Source: Methylibium sp. Root1272 (GTDB lineage: Bacteria > Pseudomonadota > Gammaproteobacteria > Burkholderiales > Burkholderiaceae_C). Taken from it: 64,000 nt of DNA. Of this stretch, positions 44,805 through 53,513 are shown piece by piece; the first letter of the stretch is position 1; each line of letters begins with the position of its first letter. The translations under genes were made by a program, and so were the position numbers. Where the stretch lies: the NCBI RefSeq assembly GCF_001425905.1, contig NZ_LMDY01000012.1, positions 497,734 through 561,733 of the forward strand, read 5' to 3'. Below the pieces are notes generated by a model, which ran no database searches, was not told the origin of the DNA, and saw only the letters and a list, made by a program, of their open reading frames with translations.

Positions 44805-45995
44805 TCAGCCCACGACCTTGCGCGCGCGCAGTGCGGCGATGGCCGCGTCGTCGTGTCCCAGTTCCCGCAGCACCGCGTCGCTGTGCTCGCCCAGCCGGGG
44901 CGCGCGGCGGTGTACCGCGCCCGGCGTGGCCGACAGCCGCGGCACGATGCCGGGCACCGCGATCGTGCCGCCAGCCAGCGCCGGGATGCGCTCGATGTTG
45001 CCGCGCGCCTGGTAGTGCGCGTCGGTCGCCAGGTCGGCGATCGTATAGAGCCGGCTGGCCGGCACGTCGGCGGCGGCCATCGCGGCCAGCACCTCGTCGA
45101 GTGGGCGCTGCACAGTCCACGCGCCGATTGCGGCGTCCAGTTCTCCGGCTCGCGCAGCGCGGCCGTCGTTGCGCGCCAGCGCCGGGTCGTCGGCCAGATC
45201 GGGCCGGTCGATCGCGGCCATCAGCCGGCGGAAGATGCTGTCGCCGTTGCCGGCCACCAGCACGAAGCGGCCATCGCCGCAGGGGTAGGCATTCGACGGA
45301 GCGATGCCGGGCAGCGCACCACCGGCCGGCTGGCGCACCTCGCCGAAGGCGTCGTACTCGGGCAGCAGGCTCTCGGTGAGGTTGAACATGGCCTCGTAGA
45401 GCGCCAGATCGATCATCTGCCCGGTGCCGCCGCGCGCATCGCGTCCGTACAGCGCCAACAACACCCCCATCGCGCCATGCAGCCCGGCCACGGTGTCGCC
45501 GAGCGATACGCCGGCCCGCACCGGTGCGCGGCCGGGCTCGGCGTTCAGGTGGCGCAGGCCCGCAAAGGCCTCGCCCACCGCCGCAAAGCCCGGCTCGGCG
45601 GCCCGCGGCCCGGTCTGGCCGAAGCCCGACAGGCGCAGCATGATCAACCGCGGATTCAGCGCGTGCAGCGCCTCCCAGCCCAGGCCCCAGGCTTCCAGCG
45701 TGCCGGGGCGGAAGTTCTCGATCACCACGTCGGCGTCGGCGAGCAGTTCGCGCACCAGGGCCTGGCCCTCGGGCTGGCGCAGGTCGATCGCGACCGACTC
45801 CTTGTTGCGCGACTGCGCATCCCACCACACCGAGTTGCCGTCGCGCAGCTTGCGCCACTTGCGCAGCGGGTCACCGCTGACCGGCGGCTCGATCTTGACG
45901 ACCCGAGCGCCGAAGTCGGCCAGCGTCTTGGCCGCGAAAGGGCCGGCGATGAGCTGGCCGAGTTCGACCACCTTGATGCCCTCGAGAATCTGCAT
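44805..45995 (-). CDS. Family III CoA-transferase (CaiB/BaiF)
   Basis: A 396-residue protein. The start LEGIKVVELGQLIAGPFAAK, then KIEPPVSGDPLR and the central NFRPGTLEAWGLGWE are hallmarks of family III CoA-transferases, which move CoA between carboxylic acids through an aspartyl anhydride. The expected Asp is replaced by Glu in LALYEAMFN, a variant seen in part of the family. The substrate is unknown. It lies downstream of spoT on the same strand after a 58-bp gap. Confidence 0.85.
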   Translation of the reverse strand: MQILEGIKVVELGQLIAGPFAAKTLADFGARVVKIEPPVSGDPLRKWRKLRDGNSVWWDAQSRNKESVAIDLRQPEGQALVRELLADADVVIENFRPGTLEAWGLGWEALHALNPRLIMLRLSGFGQTGPRAAEPGFAAVGEAFAGLRHLNAEPGRAPVRAGVSLGDTVAGLHGAMGVLLALYGRDARGGTGQMIDLALYEAMFNLTESLLPEYDAFGEVRQPAGGALPGIAPSNAYPCGDGRFVLVAGNGDSIFRRLMAAIDRPDLADDPALARNDGRAARAGELDAAIGAWTVQRPLDEVLAAMAAADVPASRLYTIADLATDAHYQARGNIERIPALAGGTIAVPGIVPRLSATPGAVHRRAPRLGEHSDAVLRELGHDDAAIAALRARKVVG

Positions 45996-46053
45996 CGGTT
46001 GCTCCCGTTCGTGCGACGCGCATTCTGCCCACTCGCGTGGGCGCCGGCCGTGT

Positions 46054-48345
46054 TCAGGGCTTGACGCGTGCGACGCGCAGCACCGACGGCGAGCGCTTCA
46101 GCGCCCGCAGGGTGTCGGCCAGGTGCAACCGGTCGCGCACGGCGAGCAGCAGGCGCAACTCGGTCGTCTCGGTGGCGCGCTCGTCGCCCATGTCGATATG
46201 CACGATGTCGGCCTCGGCGCCGCTCACCGCGGTGGCGATTTGCGCCAGCACGCCCTTGCCGTTGTTGACCAGCACCGTCACCGCCGTCTCGAAGTTGCGC
46301 TGCGGTGCCTCGGACCACTCGACCGTGATCCACGGCTCGCTGTCGCGGCCGAACAGCCGCTTGGCGGTGCTGCACTCGCCGGTGTGCACCATCAGACCCT
46401 CGCCGCGCCCCAGGTATCCGACGATCGAGTCGCCGGGCACGGGCCGGCAGCATTCGGCCAACTGCACCGTTGCGCCTTCGCTGCCGTCGATCACCACAGT
46501 GCCCTGCGAGGGCGTGCCCTCGTCGGCGCCGTAGCGGCCCATCGTCAGCGTCAGCGCATCGGGCCGCGCGCCGCGCTCGGCCAGCAGGGCGGCCATGCGC
46601 TTGGCGACGATGGTCGGGATCTTCTTGCCCAGGCCGATCTCGGTCAGCAGCTCGTCGCGCTTCCTGGTGCCGCTCCAGCGCAGCAGGGCCTGCCACAGCG
46701 CACCGTCGGTGCCGGCCGAGGTCTCGTCACCGGCGGGCAGCGCCAGGCCTTCGGCGCGGATCGCCTGCGCCAGCAGTTTCTGGCCGAGCTGCAGCGACTC
46801 CTCGACCTCCATGTTCTTCAGATAGTGCCGGATGCGCGAGCGTGCGCGGCCGGTGCGCACGAAGTTCAGCCAGGCCGGGTTGGGGCGGGCGCCCGGCGCG
46901 GTGACGATCTCGATCGCGTCGCCGCTGCGCAGCGCGGTGCGCAGCGGCGCAGGTTCGCCGTTGATCTTGGCGGCGATACAGTGGTCGCCGACGTCGCTGT
47001 GGATCGCGTAGGCGAAATCCACCGGCGTGGCGCCCTTGGGCAGCGCCAGGATCTTGCTCTTCGGCGTGAAGACGTAGACCGAGTCGGGGAACAGGTCGAT
47101 CTTGACGTGCTCCAGGAACTCGGCCGAGTCGCGCGTCTCGTCCTGGATGTCGAGCAGCGACTGCAGCCACATCGCACCGATGTTCTGGGCGTCGGCGCTG
47201 CCGCGGGTCTTGTACATCCAGTGCGCAGCGATGCCTTTCTCCGCCACCATGTGCATCGGCGCGGTGCGGATCTGGAACTCGACAGAGGTGCCGAGCGGGC
47301 TGACCAGCGTGGTGTGCAGCGACTGGTAGCCGTTGGCCTTCGGGATCGCGATGTAGTCCTTGAAGCGGCCCGGCACCGGCTTGTAGAGCTGGTGCAGCAC
47401 GCCCAGCGCGAGGTAGCACTCGGGCAGCGTGTTGACGACGATGCGGAACCCGAAGATGTCGCTGACCTGGGCGAAGCTCAGGCGCTTCTCGTCCATCTTG
47501 TTGTAGATCGAGAAGATCGTCTTCTCACGGCCCGACACCTGCACCGCGAGCTTGGCTTCCTTGAAGGCCTTCTCGACATCGCGCTGCACGCGCTCGACGA
47601 TGTCGCGCCGGTTGCCCCGCGCGCGCAGCACCGCCTTGCTGAGCGCGGCATGGCGCCACGGGCGCAGCTGCTGGAACGACAGTTCCTGCAGCTGCCGGTA
47701 GGTCTCGTTCAGGCCCAGCCGGTGCGCGATCGGCGCGTAGATCTCGATGGTCTCGCGCGCGATGCGTTCGCGCTTGACCGGCAGCATTGCGTCGATCGTG
47801 CGCATGTTGTGCAGCCGGTCGGCCAGCTTGACGAGGATCACGCGCACGTCGCGCGCCATTGCCAGCAGCATCTTGCGGAAGCTCTCGGCCTGCGACTCCT
47901 CGCGGGTGCTGAACTGCAGCTTGTCGAGCTTGGTGAGGCCGTCGACGAGGTCGGCCGTCGGCGCGCCGAAGCGCTCGATCAGCTCGGCCTTGCCGATGCC
48001 GCAGTCTTCCATCGCGTCGTGCATCAGCGCGGCCATGATGGCCTGCGCGTCGAGCTTCCAGTCGGCACACAGGCCGGCGACCGCGATCGGGTGCGTGATG
48101 TAGGGCTCGCCGCTGGCGCGGAACTGGCCCAGGTGGGCCTCGTCGGCGAACTTGTAGGCCTCGCGCACACGCTTGATGTCGGCCGCGTCGAGGTAAGACA
48201 GCTTGTGCGTCAGCGCGGCGAACGACGCGGCCTCGGCGTCGCTGGTGGCCGCATCCTGCTCGGCCACGGCGTTGCCGCCGAGCATGAACGACGGCAACGC
48301 CTGGCTCAGCTTTTTGCGGACGGCAAGAACGGCACGCGAGGGCAT
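46054..48345 (-). CDS. spoT: Bifunctional (p)ppGpp synthetase/hydrolase SpoT
   Basis: A 763-residue RelA/SpoT protein. The HD hydrolase domain (about 50-200) is intact with LMHDAMED and KLADRLHNMRT; the synthetase domain (about 245-370) has GRFKDYIAIPKANGYQSLHT. TGS (about 415-475, DSVYVFTPKSKILALPKG) and a C-terminal ACT domain (about 680-760) follow. Both catalytic centres look complete, so it should make and degrade the stringent-response alarmone. rpoZ normally sits next to spoT; here they are separated by a persulfide module. Confidence 0.93.
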   Translation of the reverse strand: MPSRAVLAVRKKLSQALPSFMLGGNAVAEQDAATSDAEAASFAALTHKLSYLDAADIKRVREAYKFADEAHLGQFRASGEPYITHPIAVAGLCADWKLDAQAIMAALMHDAMEDCGIGKAELIERFGAPTADLVDGLTKLDKLQFSTREESQAESFRKMLLAMARDVRVILVKLADRLHNMRTIDAMLPVKRERIARETIEIYAPIAHRLGLNETYRQLQELSFQQLRPWRHAALSKAVLRARGNRRDIVERVQRDVEKAFKEAKLAVQVSGREKTIFSIYNKMDEKRLSFAQVSDIFGFRIVVNTLPECYLALGVLHQLYKPVPGRFKDYIAIPKANGYQSLHTTLVSPLGTSVEFQIRTAPMHMVAEKGIAAHWMYKTRGSADAQNIGAMWLQSLLDIQDETRDSAEFLEHVKIDLFPDSVYVFTPKSKILALPKGATPVDFAYAIHSDVGDHCIAAKINGEPAPLRTALRSGDAIEIVTAPGARPNPAWLNFVRTGRARSRIRHYLKNMEVEESLQLGQKLLAQAIRAEGLALPAGDETSAGTDGALWQALLRWSGTRKRDELLTEIGLGKKIPTIVAKRMAALLAERGARPDALTLTMGRYGADEGTPSQGTVVIDGSEGATVQLAECCRPVPGDSIVGYLGRGEGLMVHTGECSTAKRLFGRDSEPWITVEWSEAPQRNFETAVTVLVNNGKGVLAQIATAVSGAEADIVHIDMGDERATETTELRLLLAVRDRLHLADTLRALKRSPSVLRVARVKP

Positions 48346-48424
48346 GGGCTCATGGTAGCGCGGTCACCGAGAGGACCCTCGTCGAACGCGAAACGACCCT
48401 GTCGACGGTCGGAGGCAGGGCTAA

Positions 48425-49324
48425 TCAGCGCGTGTTCGGATCGCGCTCGTGCTTCGTCGCCAGCACGTTGAGCGGAATCTTCAGGTAGCTGACACCATCG
48501 TCTTCCGCCGGCGGGAGCCGCCCGGCGCGCACGTTGACCTGCAGTGACGGCAGGATCAGCGTGGGCACCTCGAGTTGCGCGTCCCGGGCCATGCGCATGG
48601 CCACGAACTCGCTCTCGCCGATGCCATCGTGGACATGGATGTTGCGGGCCCGCTGATCCGCGACCGTTGTCTCCCACCGCGGTGGGCGGTTCGGCGGCGG
48701 GTAGTCGTGGCAGACGTACATCACCGTTTCCGGCGGCAGATCGAGCAGGCGGCGCATGGAGCGATACAGCTGGTGCGCATCGCCGCCCGGGAAATCGGCT
48801 CGGGCGCTGCCCACGTCGGGCATGAACAGCGTGTCGCCCACGAACACGGTGCCGTCGACGAGGTAGGCCATGTCGGCGGGCGTGTGACCGGGCACGAGCA
48901 GGGCGGTCGCTTCGACGCCACCGATCCTGAAGGTCTCGCCGTCCTTGAACAGGTGGTCGAACTGGCTGCCGTCGGGGAGAAAGGCGCGCTCGAGGTTGTA
49001 GATCTTCTTGAAGACGGCCTGCACCGCGCGGATGTTCTCGCCGATCGCGATGCGTCCGCCGATGCGCCCTTGCAGATAGCGCGCCGCCGACAGGTGGTCC
49101 GCGTGGGCGTGGGTTTCCAGGATCCAGTCGACCTGCAACTGCTCGTCGGACAGGCAGGCCAGCAACGCGTCGGCTGACGTGGTGCTGGTGCGGCCCGACT
49201 TGAAGTCGAAATCCAGCACCGGATCGATCACCGCAGCCCGGCGGGTCGCGCGGTCCCAGACGACATAGGACACCGTTCCGGTCTGGGGGTCGTAGAAGGC
49301 GCGGGTCGTCGTTCGCGTGCTCAT
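48425..49324 (-). CDS. MBL-fold persulfide dioxygenase-type protein
   Basis: A 299-residue metallo-beta-lactamase-fold protein of the Blh/ETHE1-like group. The metal motif is THAHADHLSA near residue 60; further ligands are in VPGHTPADM, VGDTLFMPD and VCHDYPP. In other bacteria the relative encoded beside BigR oxidises persulfides of glutathione. The ATG at 49324 is preferred over a TTG ten codons upstream that falls in the operator region. It diverges from the ArsR-type gene and shares an AT-rich control region with it. Confidence 0.83.
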   Translation of the reverse strand: MSTRTTTRAFYDPQTGTVSYVVWDRATRRAAVIDPVLDFDFKSGRTSTTSADALLACLSDEQLQVDWILETHAHADHLSAARYLQGRIGGRIAIGENIRAVQAVFKKIYNLERAFLPDGSQFDHLFKDGETFRIGGVEATALLVPGHTPADMAYLVDGTVFVGDTLFMPDVGSARADFPGGDAHQLYRSMRRLLDLPPETVMYVCHDYPPPNRPPRWETTVADQRARNIHVHDGIGESEFVAMRMARDAQLEVPTLILPSLQVNVRAGRLPPAEDDGVSYLKIPLNVLATKHERDPNTR

Positions 49325-49352
49325 CGGCGGGCTTGGCTCCGGCAGATCAAAC

Positions 49353-49393
49353 AATCTGTCTATTTATAGTATATTTATTTATATATTGATAGC
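49353..49393. promoter_or_regulatory. AT-rich control region between dioxygenase and ArsR/BigR gene
   Basis: About 40 bp of nearly pure A and T in otherwise high-GC DNA. It contains CTAT-TT-ATAG (49360-49369) and TATAT-TTATTT-ATATA (49370-49385), both inverted repeats. The position between divergent genes of a BigR-type system suggests operator plus -10 elements for both directions. Confidence 0.6.
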
Positions 49394-49418
49394 AAGTCGA
49401 AGTTCTGGAATCGCTTCT

Positions 49419-49739
49419 ATGAAGTCCCCACCCACCGCCATCGACCCGGCCGCGCTGCGAGGCGCCGCAGTGCGGGCCGTCGGCGCCCTCAAGCTGTTGG
49501 CGAACGAAGACCGCCTGCTGCTGCTGTGTCAGCTGTCGCAGGGTGAGCGCTGCGTCAGCGAACTCGAGGCGCAGCTGGAGATCCGCCAGCCGACGCTGTC
49601 GCAGCAACTCGGCATCTTGCGCGCCGAGGGCGTGGTCGCCACGCGCCGGCAGGGTAAGAACATCTACTACAGCGTCGCGGATCCCGCGATGCTCGAGATC
49701 CTGGCGGTGCTCTACCGCCTCTACTGTCCCGAGGAGTGA
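49419..49739 (+). CDS. ArsR-family persulfide sensor (BigR/SqrR-like)
   Basis: A 106-residue winged-helix repressor. The DNA-binding helix lies in LEIRQPTLSQQLGILRAEGVV. Two cysteines stand in the places of the BigR/SqrR redox pair: Cys in GERCVSELEAQL and Cys in RLYCPEE at the end; oxidation to a di- or tetrasulfide lifts repression in the known members. The ATG follows an AT-rich region. Neighbours (persulfide dioxygenase and YeeE transporter halves) match the sulfide-response regulon. Confidence 0.83.
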   Translation: MKSPPTAIDPAALRGAAVRAVGALKLLANEDRLLLLCQLSQGERCVSELEAQLEIRQPTLSQQLGILRAEGVVATRRQGKNIYYSVADPAMLEILAVLYRLYCPEE

Positions 49740-49742
49740 GCG

Positions 49743-50177
49743 GTGGTCATCGACTGGAATGCATTCACTCCGTGGTCCGCGCTCGCTGGCGGCCTGTTGA
49801 TCGGCCTGGCGGCGGCGATGTTCGCGCTGCTGAATGGCCGGATCGCCGGCATCAGCGGTGTCGTCGGTGGCTTGGTCCGGCCGGTCTGGGGCGACGCGGC
49901 ATGGCGGGTTGCCTTTGTCGCGGGCCTGATCGGTGCACCGCTCGTCTACCTGCTGTTCGCAGCGCTGCCGACGCCACAGATCGACGCGGGCTTCGGCACG
50001 CTCGTCGTGGCGGGTCTGTTGGTGGGCGCCGGCAGCCGCTACGGCGCGGGCTGTACCAGCGGACACGGCATCTGCGGTCTGTCGCGACTGTCGCCGCGGT
50101 CGCTCGTCGCGACGGCGATGTTCATGGGGGCGGGCTTCGTCACCGTGTTCGCGGCGCGCCACGTGTTCGGCTTCTGA
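49743..50177 (+). CDS. YeeE/YedE family transporter, first half
   Basis: A 144-residue inner-membrane protein with about four spans. The conserved motif [19 protein letters not shown] near residue 100 holds the Cys that passes sulfur species in YeeE-type thiosulfate transporters. The GTG start lies 3 bp after the ArsR gene. The next gene encodes the matching second half, so the two probably form one unit. Confidence 0.82.
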   Translation: MVIDWNAFTPWSALAGGLLIGLAAAMFALLNGRIAGISGVVGGLVRPVWGDAAWRVAFVAGLIGAPLVYLLFAALPTPQIDAGFGTLVVAGLLVGAGSRYGAGCTSGHGICGLSRLSPRSLVATAMFMGAGFVTVFAARHVFGF

Positions 50178-50188
50178 GGAACATCACC

Positions 50189-50626
50189 ATGCTGATCTTC
50201 ACGTCCCTGCTTGCCGGCCTGGTGTTTGGCCTGGGCCTGATCGTCTCCGGCATGGCGAATCCGGCCAAGGTGATCGGCTTCCTGAATCTTGCCGGACCGT
50301 GGGATCCGTCGCTGGCCTTCGTGATGGCCGGAGCGATCGCCGTCGGCGCGGTCGCGTTCTTCGTCGCGCGCCGCCGCAGCGTGTCGCTGCTGGGGGCCGC
50401 CATGAAGTTGCCGACCGCTCGCGATATCGATCGCCGGTTGGTGCTGGGCAGCCTCGTGTTCGGCGTCGGTTGGGGTCTTGCCGGGTTCTGCCCGGGCCCC
50501 GGGCTGGTGGCTCTGGGGATGGGCGAATTCAAGGCGATGGTCTTCGTGGCCGCGATGCTGGTCGGCATGGGTGCGTTCGAACTGCTCGAGCGGCGCCGGC
50601 GGGTCGCCGTTCCGGGCGCTGCCTGA
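50189..50626 (+). CDS. YeeE/YedE family transporter, second half
   Basis: A 145-residue membrane protein with about four spans and the conserved SGMANPAKVIGFLNLAGPWD near residue 20 and WGLAGFCPGPGLVALG near residue 102, whose Cys is the partner of the first-half motif. It starts 11 bp after the first half. It ends at a strong terminator shared with rpoZ from the other side. Confidence 0.82.
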   Translation: MLIFTSLLAGLVFGLGLIVSGMANPAKVIGFLNLAGPWDPSLAFVMAGAIAVGAVAFFVARRRSVSLLGAAMKLPTARDIDRRLVLGSLVFGVGWGLAGFCPGPGLVALGMGEFKAMVFVAAMLVGMGAFELLERRRRVAVPGAA

Positions 50627-50668
50627 GCGGATGCTGCCGACCGTTGGATGTGCCCCGCCACAATGACG

Positions 50669-50692
50669 ACGGCCCGCCGAGGCGGGCCGTTT
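50669..50692. terminator. Terminator between YeeE genes and rpoZ
   Basis: A 10-bp stem ACGGCCCGCC (50669-50678) with GGCGGGCCGT (50681-50690) and a GA turn, followed by TTT on the plus strand. It lies between convergent transcripts and ends the persulfide module. Confidence 0.75.
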
Positions 50693-50711
50693 ACTAGATG
50701 GCGCGGTGGTT

Positions 50712-50915
50712 TTAGACCGGCACCTTGCGCAGCATCTCCAGGCCCACGTGGCCTTCGGCGATCTCGCGCAGCGCGGTCACACCGGGCTTGTTCTTGCTCT
50801 CGACCTTGGGCGCATGACCCTGGCTCAACATGCGGGCCCGGTAGGTGGCCGCCAGCACGAGTTGAAAGCGGTTGGGGATCTTGGTCAGGCAGTCTTCGAC
50901 GGTGATGCGGGCCAT
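50712..50915 (-). CDS. rpoZ: RNA polymerase omega subunit
   Basis: A 67-residue omega subunit. [19 protein letters not shown] and [15 protein letters not shown] are the family signature. It helps assemble RNA polymerase and takes part in ppGpp binding. The gene follows gmk by 32 bp on the same strand, as usual. spoT, the usual next gene, is displaced by about 2.4 kb. Confidence 0.94.
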   Translation of the reverse strand: MARITVEDCLTKIPNRFQLVLAATYRARMLSQGHAPKVESKNKPGVTALREIAEGHVGLEMLRKVPV

Positions 50916-50947
50916 GGACGGTGCTCCGGGGACGGGGGTGAAGAGGG

Positions 50948-51568
50948 TCAGTCCAGGTGCAGAGCCCGGAACACGGCCGCCTTGCTGCGGCGCAGACGTG
51001 AGTATTTTAGCCGCTGCGCGTGCACGATGGCCTTTAGGTCGAACAAAGCCGTCTCGAACACTGCATTGATGACCACGTAGTCGAAGTGCTGCGCCTGGGC
51101 CACTTCGAGCCGGGCGTTGGCCATCCGGGTCTCGATGACCGGCGGCGGATCCTCGCCGCGGCGTTGCAGGCGCTGGAGCAGTTCGTCCCAGCTCGGCGGC
51201 AGGATGAAGATCAGCACGGCGTTCGGGAACAGCCGTTTGATCTGCAGCGCCCCCTGCCAGTCGATCTCCAGCACGACGTCCTCGCCGTCCTGCAGCCGCT
51301 GCTCGATCGCGATGCGCGACGTGCCGTACAGGTTGCCGTGCACCTCTGCCCACTCGAAGAACGCACCCTCCATGACCATGTCGCGGAACGTCGGCTCTTC
51401 GATGAAGTGGTACTCGCGGCCCTCGACCTCCTGGCCGCGCGGCGGCCGTGTGGTGTGTGAGATCGACACCGCGAGGTGCGAATCCAGTTCGAGCAGCGCC
51501 TTGACCAGGCTCGACTTGCCGGCCCCACTGGGGGCCGCAACGACGAAGAGGTTGCCGGGAGTGTCCAT
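50948..51568 (-). CDS. gmk: Guanylate kinase
   Basis: A 206-residue kinase that makes GDP from GMP. The P-loop is [10 protein letters not shown] at residues 12-21; [19 protein letters not shown] is the GMP-binding region, and [13 protein letters not shown] follows. It lies between yicC and rpoZ, all on the minus strand, with 14 bp to yicC. Confidence 0.95.
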   Translation of the reverse strand: MDTPGNLFVVAAPSGAGKSSLVKALLELDSHLAVSISHTTRPPRGQEVEGREYHFIEEPTFRDMVMEGAFFEWAEVHGNLYGTSRIAIEQRLQDGEDVVLEIDWQGALQIKRLFPNAVLIFILPPSWDELLQRLQRRGEDPPPVIETRMANARLEVAQAQHFDYVVINAVFETALFDLKAIVHAQRLKYSRLRRSKAAVFRALHLD

Positions 51569-51582
51569 CGGGTGTCAGGGCC

Positions 51583-52506
51583 TCATTCGATGTTCTGGAC
51601 CTGCTCGCGCATCTGCTCGATCGCGACCTTCATCTCGACGGAAATCTGCGTCAGCTCCAGTGCGGCCGATTTCGAGCCCAGCGTGTTGGCCTCGCGTTGC
51701 AGCTCCTGGATCAGGAAGTCCAGCCGCTTGCCGAGCTCACCGCCGGCCTTCAGCAGGCGCTCGATCTCGTCGAGGTGGGCGCCGAGTCGCGCCAGTTCTT
51801 CGGCCACGTCGATCCGGATCGCGTAGGCGGCGGCTTCGGTCAGCGCGCGTTCCTGCAGCGCCTGCTGCGGAAGGGTCTGCGCGGCACCGCTGGACGCCAA
51901 GGCTTCCTGCCAGCGCTCCAGGAAGCGTTGCTGCTGGCGCTGCACGACCTGTGGCACCAGTGGCTGTGCGTCGCTGGCCAGCTGTCGCAGGCGGTGGACG
52001 CGCTGCATCAGCACCACGACGAGCTTTTCTCCCTCGCGAGCCCGCGCCTCGACCAGCCCCGTCACCGCGCGCCGGGCGGTGTCGAGCGCTGCCTCGTCGA
52101 GCCGCACCGCAGGGGCCGCACCGCGGCACCACTGCAGCACCTCGTGCACCGTCAGCGGCGGGGCCTTCGGCAGCCACGATTGCACGGTGCTCTCCAGGCG
52201 CGAGAGCGTGTGCAGTTGATCGGTCTGCGGCTGGGGCCAGGCGGTGCTGGCGTCGTCTCGCGTTGCAAGCCTCAGCTCGATCTTGCCGCGCCGCAACTGG
52301 CCGGTGATCAGCTCGCGCAATGCAGGTTCCAGCGCGCGCATTTCGTCGGGCATGCGAAATGCGATGTCGAGGAAACGGCTGTTGACCGAACGCAGATCCA
52401 CCACCACCCCGGCGGACGGACCGTGCCCGCTCTCGCTGGCGTTTTCCCCTGTGGCGGAGGTCCCGGTCGATGCGCTTGCATAACCGGTCATGCTGTAAAC
52501 TGCCAT
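51583..52506 (-). CDS. yicC: YicC family endoribonuclease
   Basis: A 307-residue protein. The start [13 protein letters not shown], the central [19 protein letters not shown] and the C-terminal [19 protein letters not shown] are the YicC signature. Recent work on the family shows RNA-cleaving activity; the role in the cell is not settled. The ATG at 52506 fits the family start. The kinase gene on the other strand begins 28 bp away. Confidence 0.92.
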   Translation of the reverse strand: MAVYSMTGYASASTGTSATGENASESGHGPSAGVVVDLRSVNSRFLDIAFRMPDEMRALEPALRELITGQLRRGKIELRLATRDDASTAWPQPQTDQLHTLSRLESTVQSWLPKAPPLTVHEVLQWCRGAAPAVRLDEAALDTARRAVTGLVEARAREGEKLVVVLMQRVHRLRQLASDAQPLVPQVVQRQQQRFLERWQEALASSGAAQTLPQQALQERALTEAAAYAIRIDVAEELARLGAHLDEIERLLKAGGELGKRLDFLIQELQREANTLGSKSAALELTQISVEMKVAIEQMREQVQNIE

Positions 52507-52534
52507 CGAACTTATCGCATTGCAAAATCCGATT

Positions 52535-53503
52535 ATGTCAAAGCTGAAACCCGCGCCACTGCCTGCGGGCACCGTGGTCGGGGGTTACCAGGTCATCAAG
52601 AAGTTGGCGGCCGGCGGCTTTGGTGTCGTCTATCTCTGCGAAGACAGCGAGCGGCGGCTGATCGCGCTGAAGGAATACCTGCCGGCCTCGCTGGCCGAAC
52701 GCTCGGTGGGTGAACTCACGCCCCGCGTCAAGCCCGAGAAGCAGCCGCTGTACCGCCTGGGTCTGAAGAGCTTCTTCGAGGAAGGCCGCTCGCTCGCGCA
52801 GATCAGTCACCCGAGCGTCGTCTCGGTGCTCAATTTCTTTCGCGAGAACGAGACCGTCTACATGGTGATGAACTACCTGCAGGGCGACACCCTGCAGGAC
52901 TTCATCGTCACGGCACGCGACCTGAAGCGCGACAAGGTTTTCAGGGAATCGACGATTCGTTCACTGTTCGACGAGATCCTCCGTGGACTGCGCATCGTGC
53001 ATCAGCACAAGATGCTGCACTTGGACATCAAACCGGCGAACATCTTCATCACGAACGACAACAAGGCGGTCATGCTCGACTTCGGCGCGGCCCGCGAGGT
53101 GCTGTCGAAGGAAGGCAACTTCATTCGCCCGATGTACACGCCGGGCTTCGCGGCGCCGGAGATGTACCGGCGCGACGGCACGCTCGGTCCCTGGACCGAC
53201 ATCTATGCGATCGGCGCGTGCATCTACGCCTGCATGCAGGGCTATCCGCCGAACGACGCGCCGCAGCGCATCGAGAAGGACCGCCTCGGGCTGTCGCTGT
53301 CGCGACTGCGCAATGTGTACTCCGACAACTTGATCGAAGTCACCGAATGGTGCATGTCGCTCGATCCGCTGTCGCGCCCGCAGAGCGTGTTCGCGCTGCA
53401 GAAGGAACTTGCGCGCGAGACCGAGCGCCGCTACACCAAGCTCAGTTTCAGCGAGCGGCTGAAGTTGCAGCTCGAAAACATCAAGACCGGCGCGAAGGCG
53501 TGA
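52535..53503 (+). CDS. Serine/threonine protein kinase
   Basis: A 322-residue soluble protein kinase without a membrane span or sensor domain. The Gly loop is LAAGGFGVVYLCED, the catalytic Lys is in IALKEYLP, the catalytic loop is LHLDIKPANIF (Asp and Asn present), the metal loop is LDFGAAREV, and APEM closes the activation segment. The ATG at 52535 is used rather than a TTG five codons upstream. A PP2C phosphatase gene follows by 10 bp, so the pair forms a reversible phosphorylation switch. Targets are unknown. Confidence 0.85.
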   Translation: MSKLKPAPLPAGTVVGGYQVIKKLAAGGFGVVYLCEDSERRLIALKEYLPASLAERSVGELTPRVKPEKQPLYRLGLKSFFEEGRSLAQISHPSVVSVLNFFRENETVYMVMNYLQGDTLQDFIVTARDLKRDKVFRESTIRSLFDEILRGLRIVHQHKMLHLDIKPANIFITNDNKAVMLDFGAAREVLSKEGNFIRPMYTPGFAAPEMYRRDGTLGPWTDIYAIGACIYACMQGYPPNDAPQRIEKDRLGLSLSRLRNVYSDNLIEVTEWCMSLDPLSRPQSVFALQKELARETERRYTKLSFSERLKLQLENIKTGAKA

Positions 53504-53513
53504 GGATCGCCCC

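Noticed and set aside
44785-44807. Repeat ACCGGCCGC twice between greB and the CoA-transferase gene.
   Set aside because: Short, GC-rich, without a T-run; not enough to call a terminator.
45424-48471. A 1015-residue open frame on the plus strand opposite the CoA-transferase and spoT genes.
   Set aside because: It spans two well-supported genes and their gap, and shows no domain.
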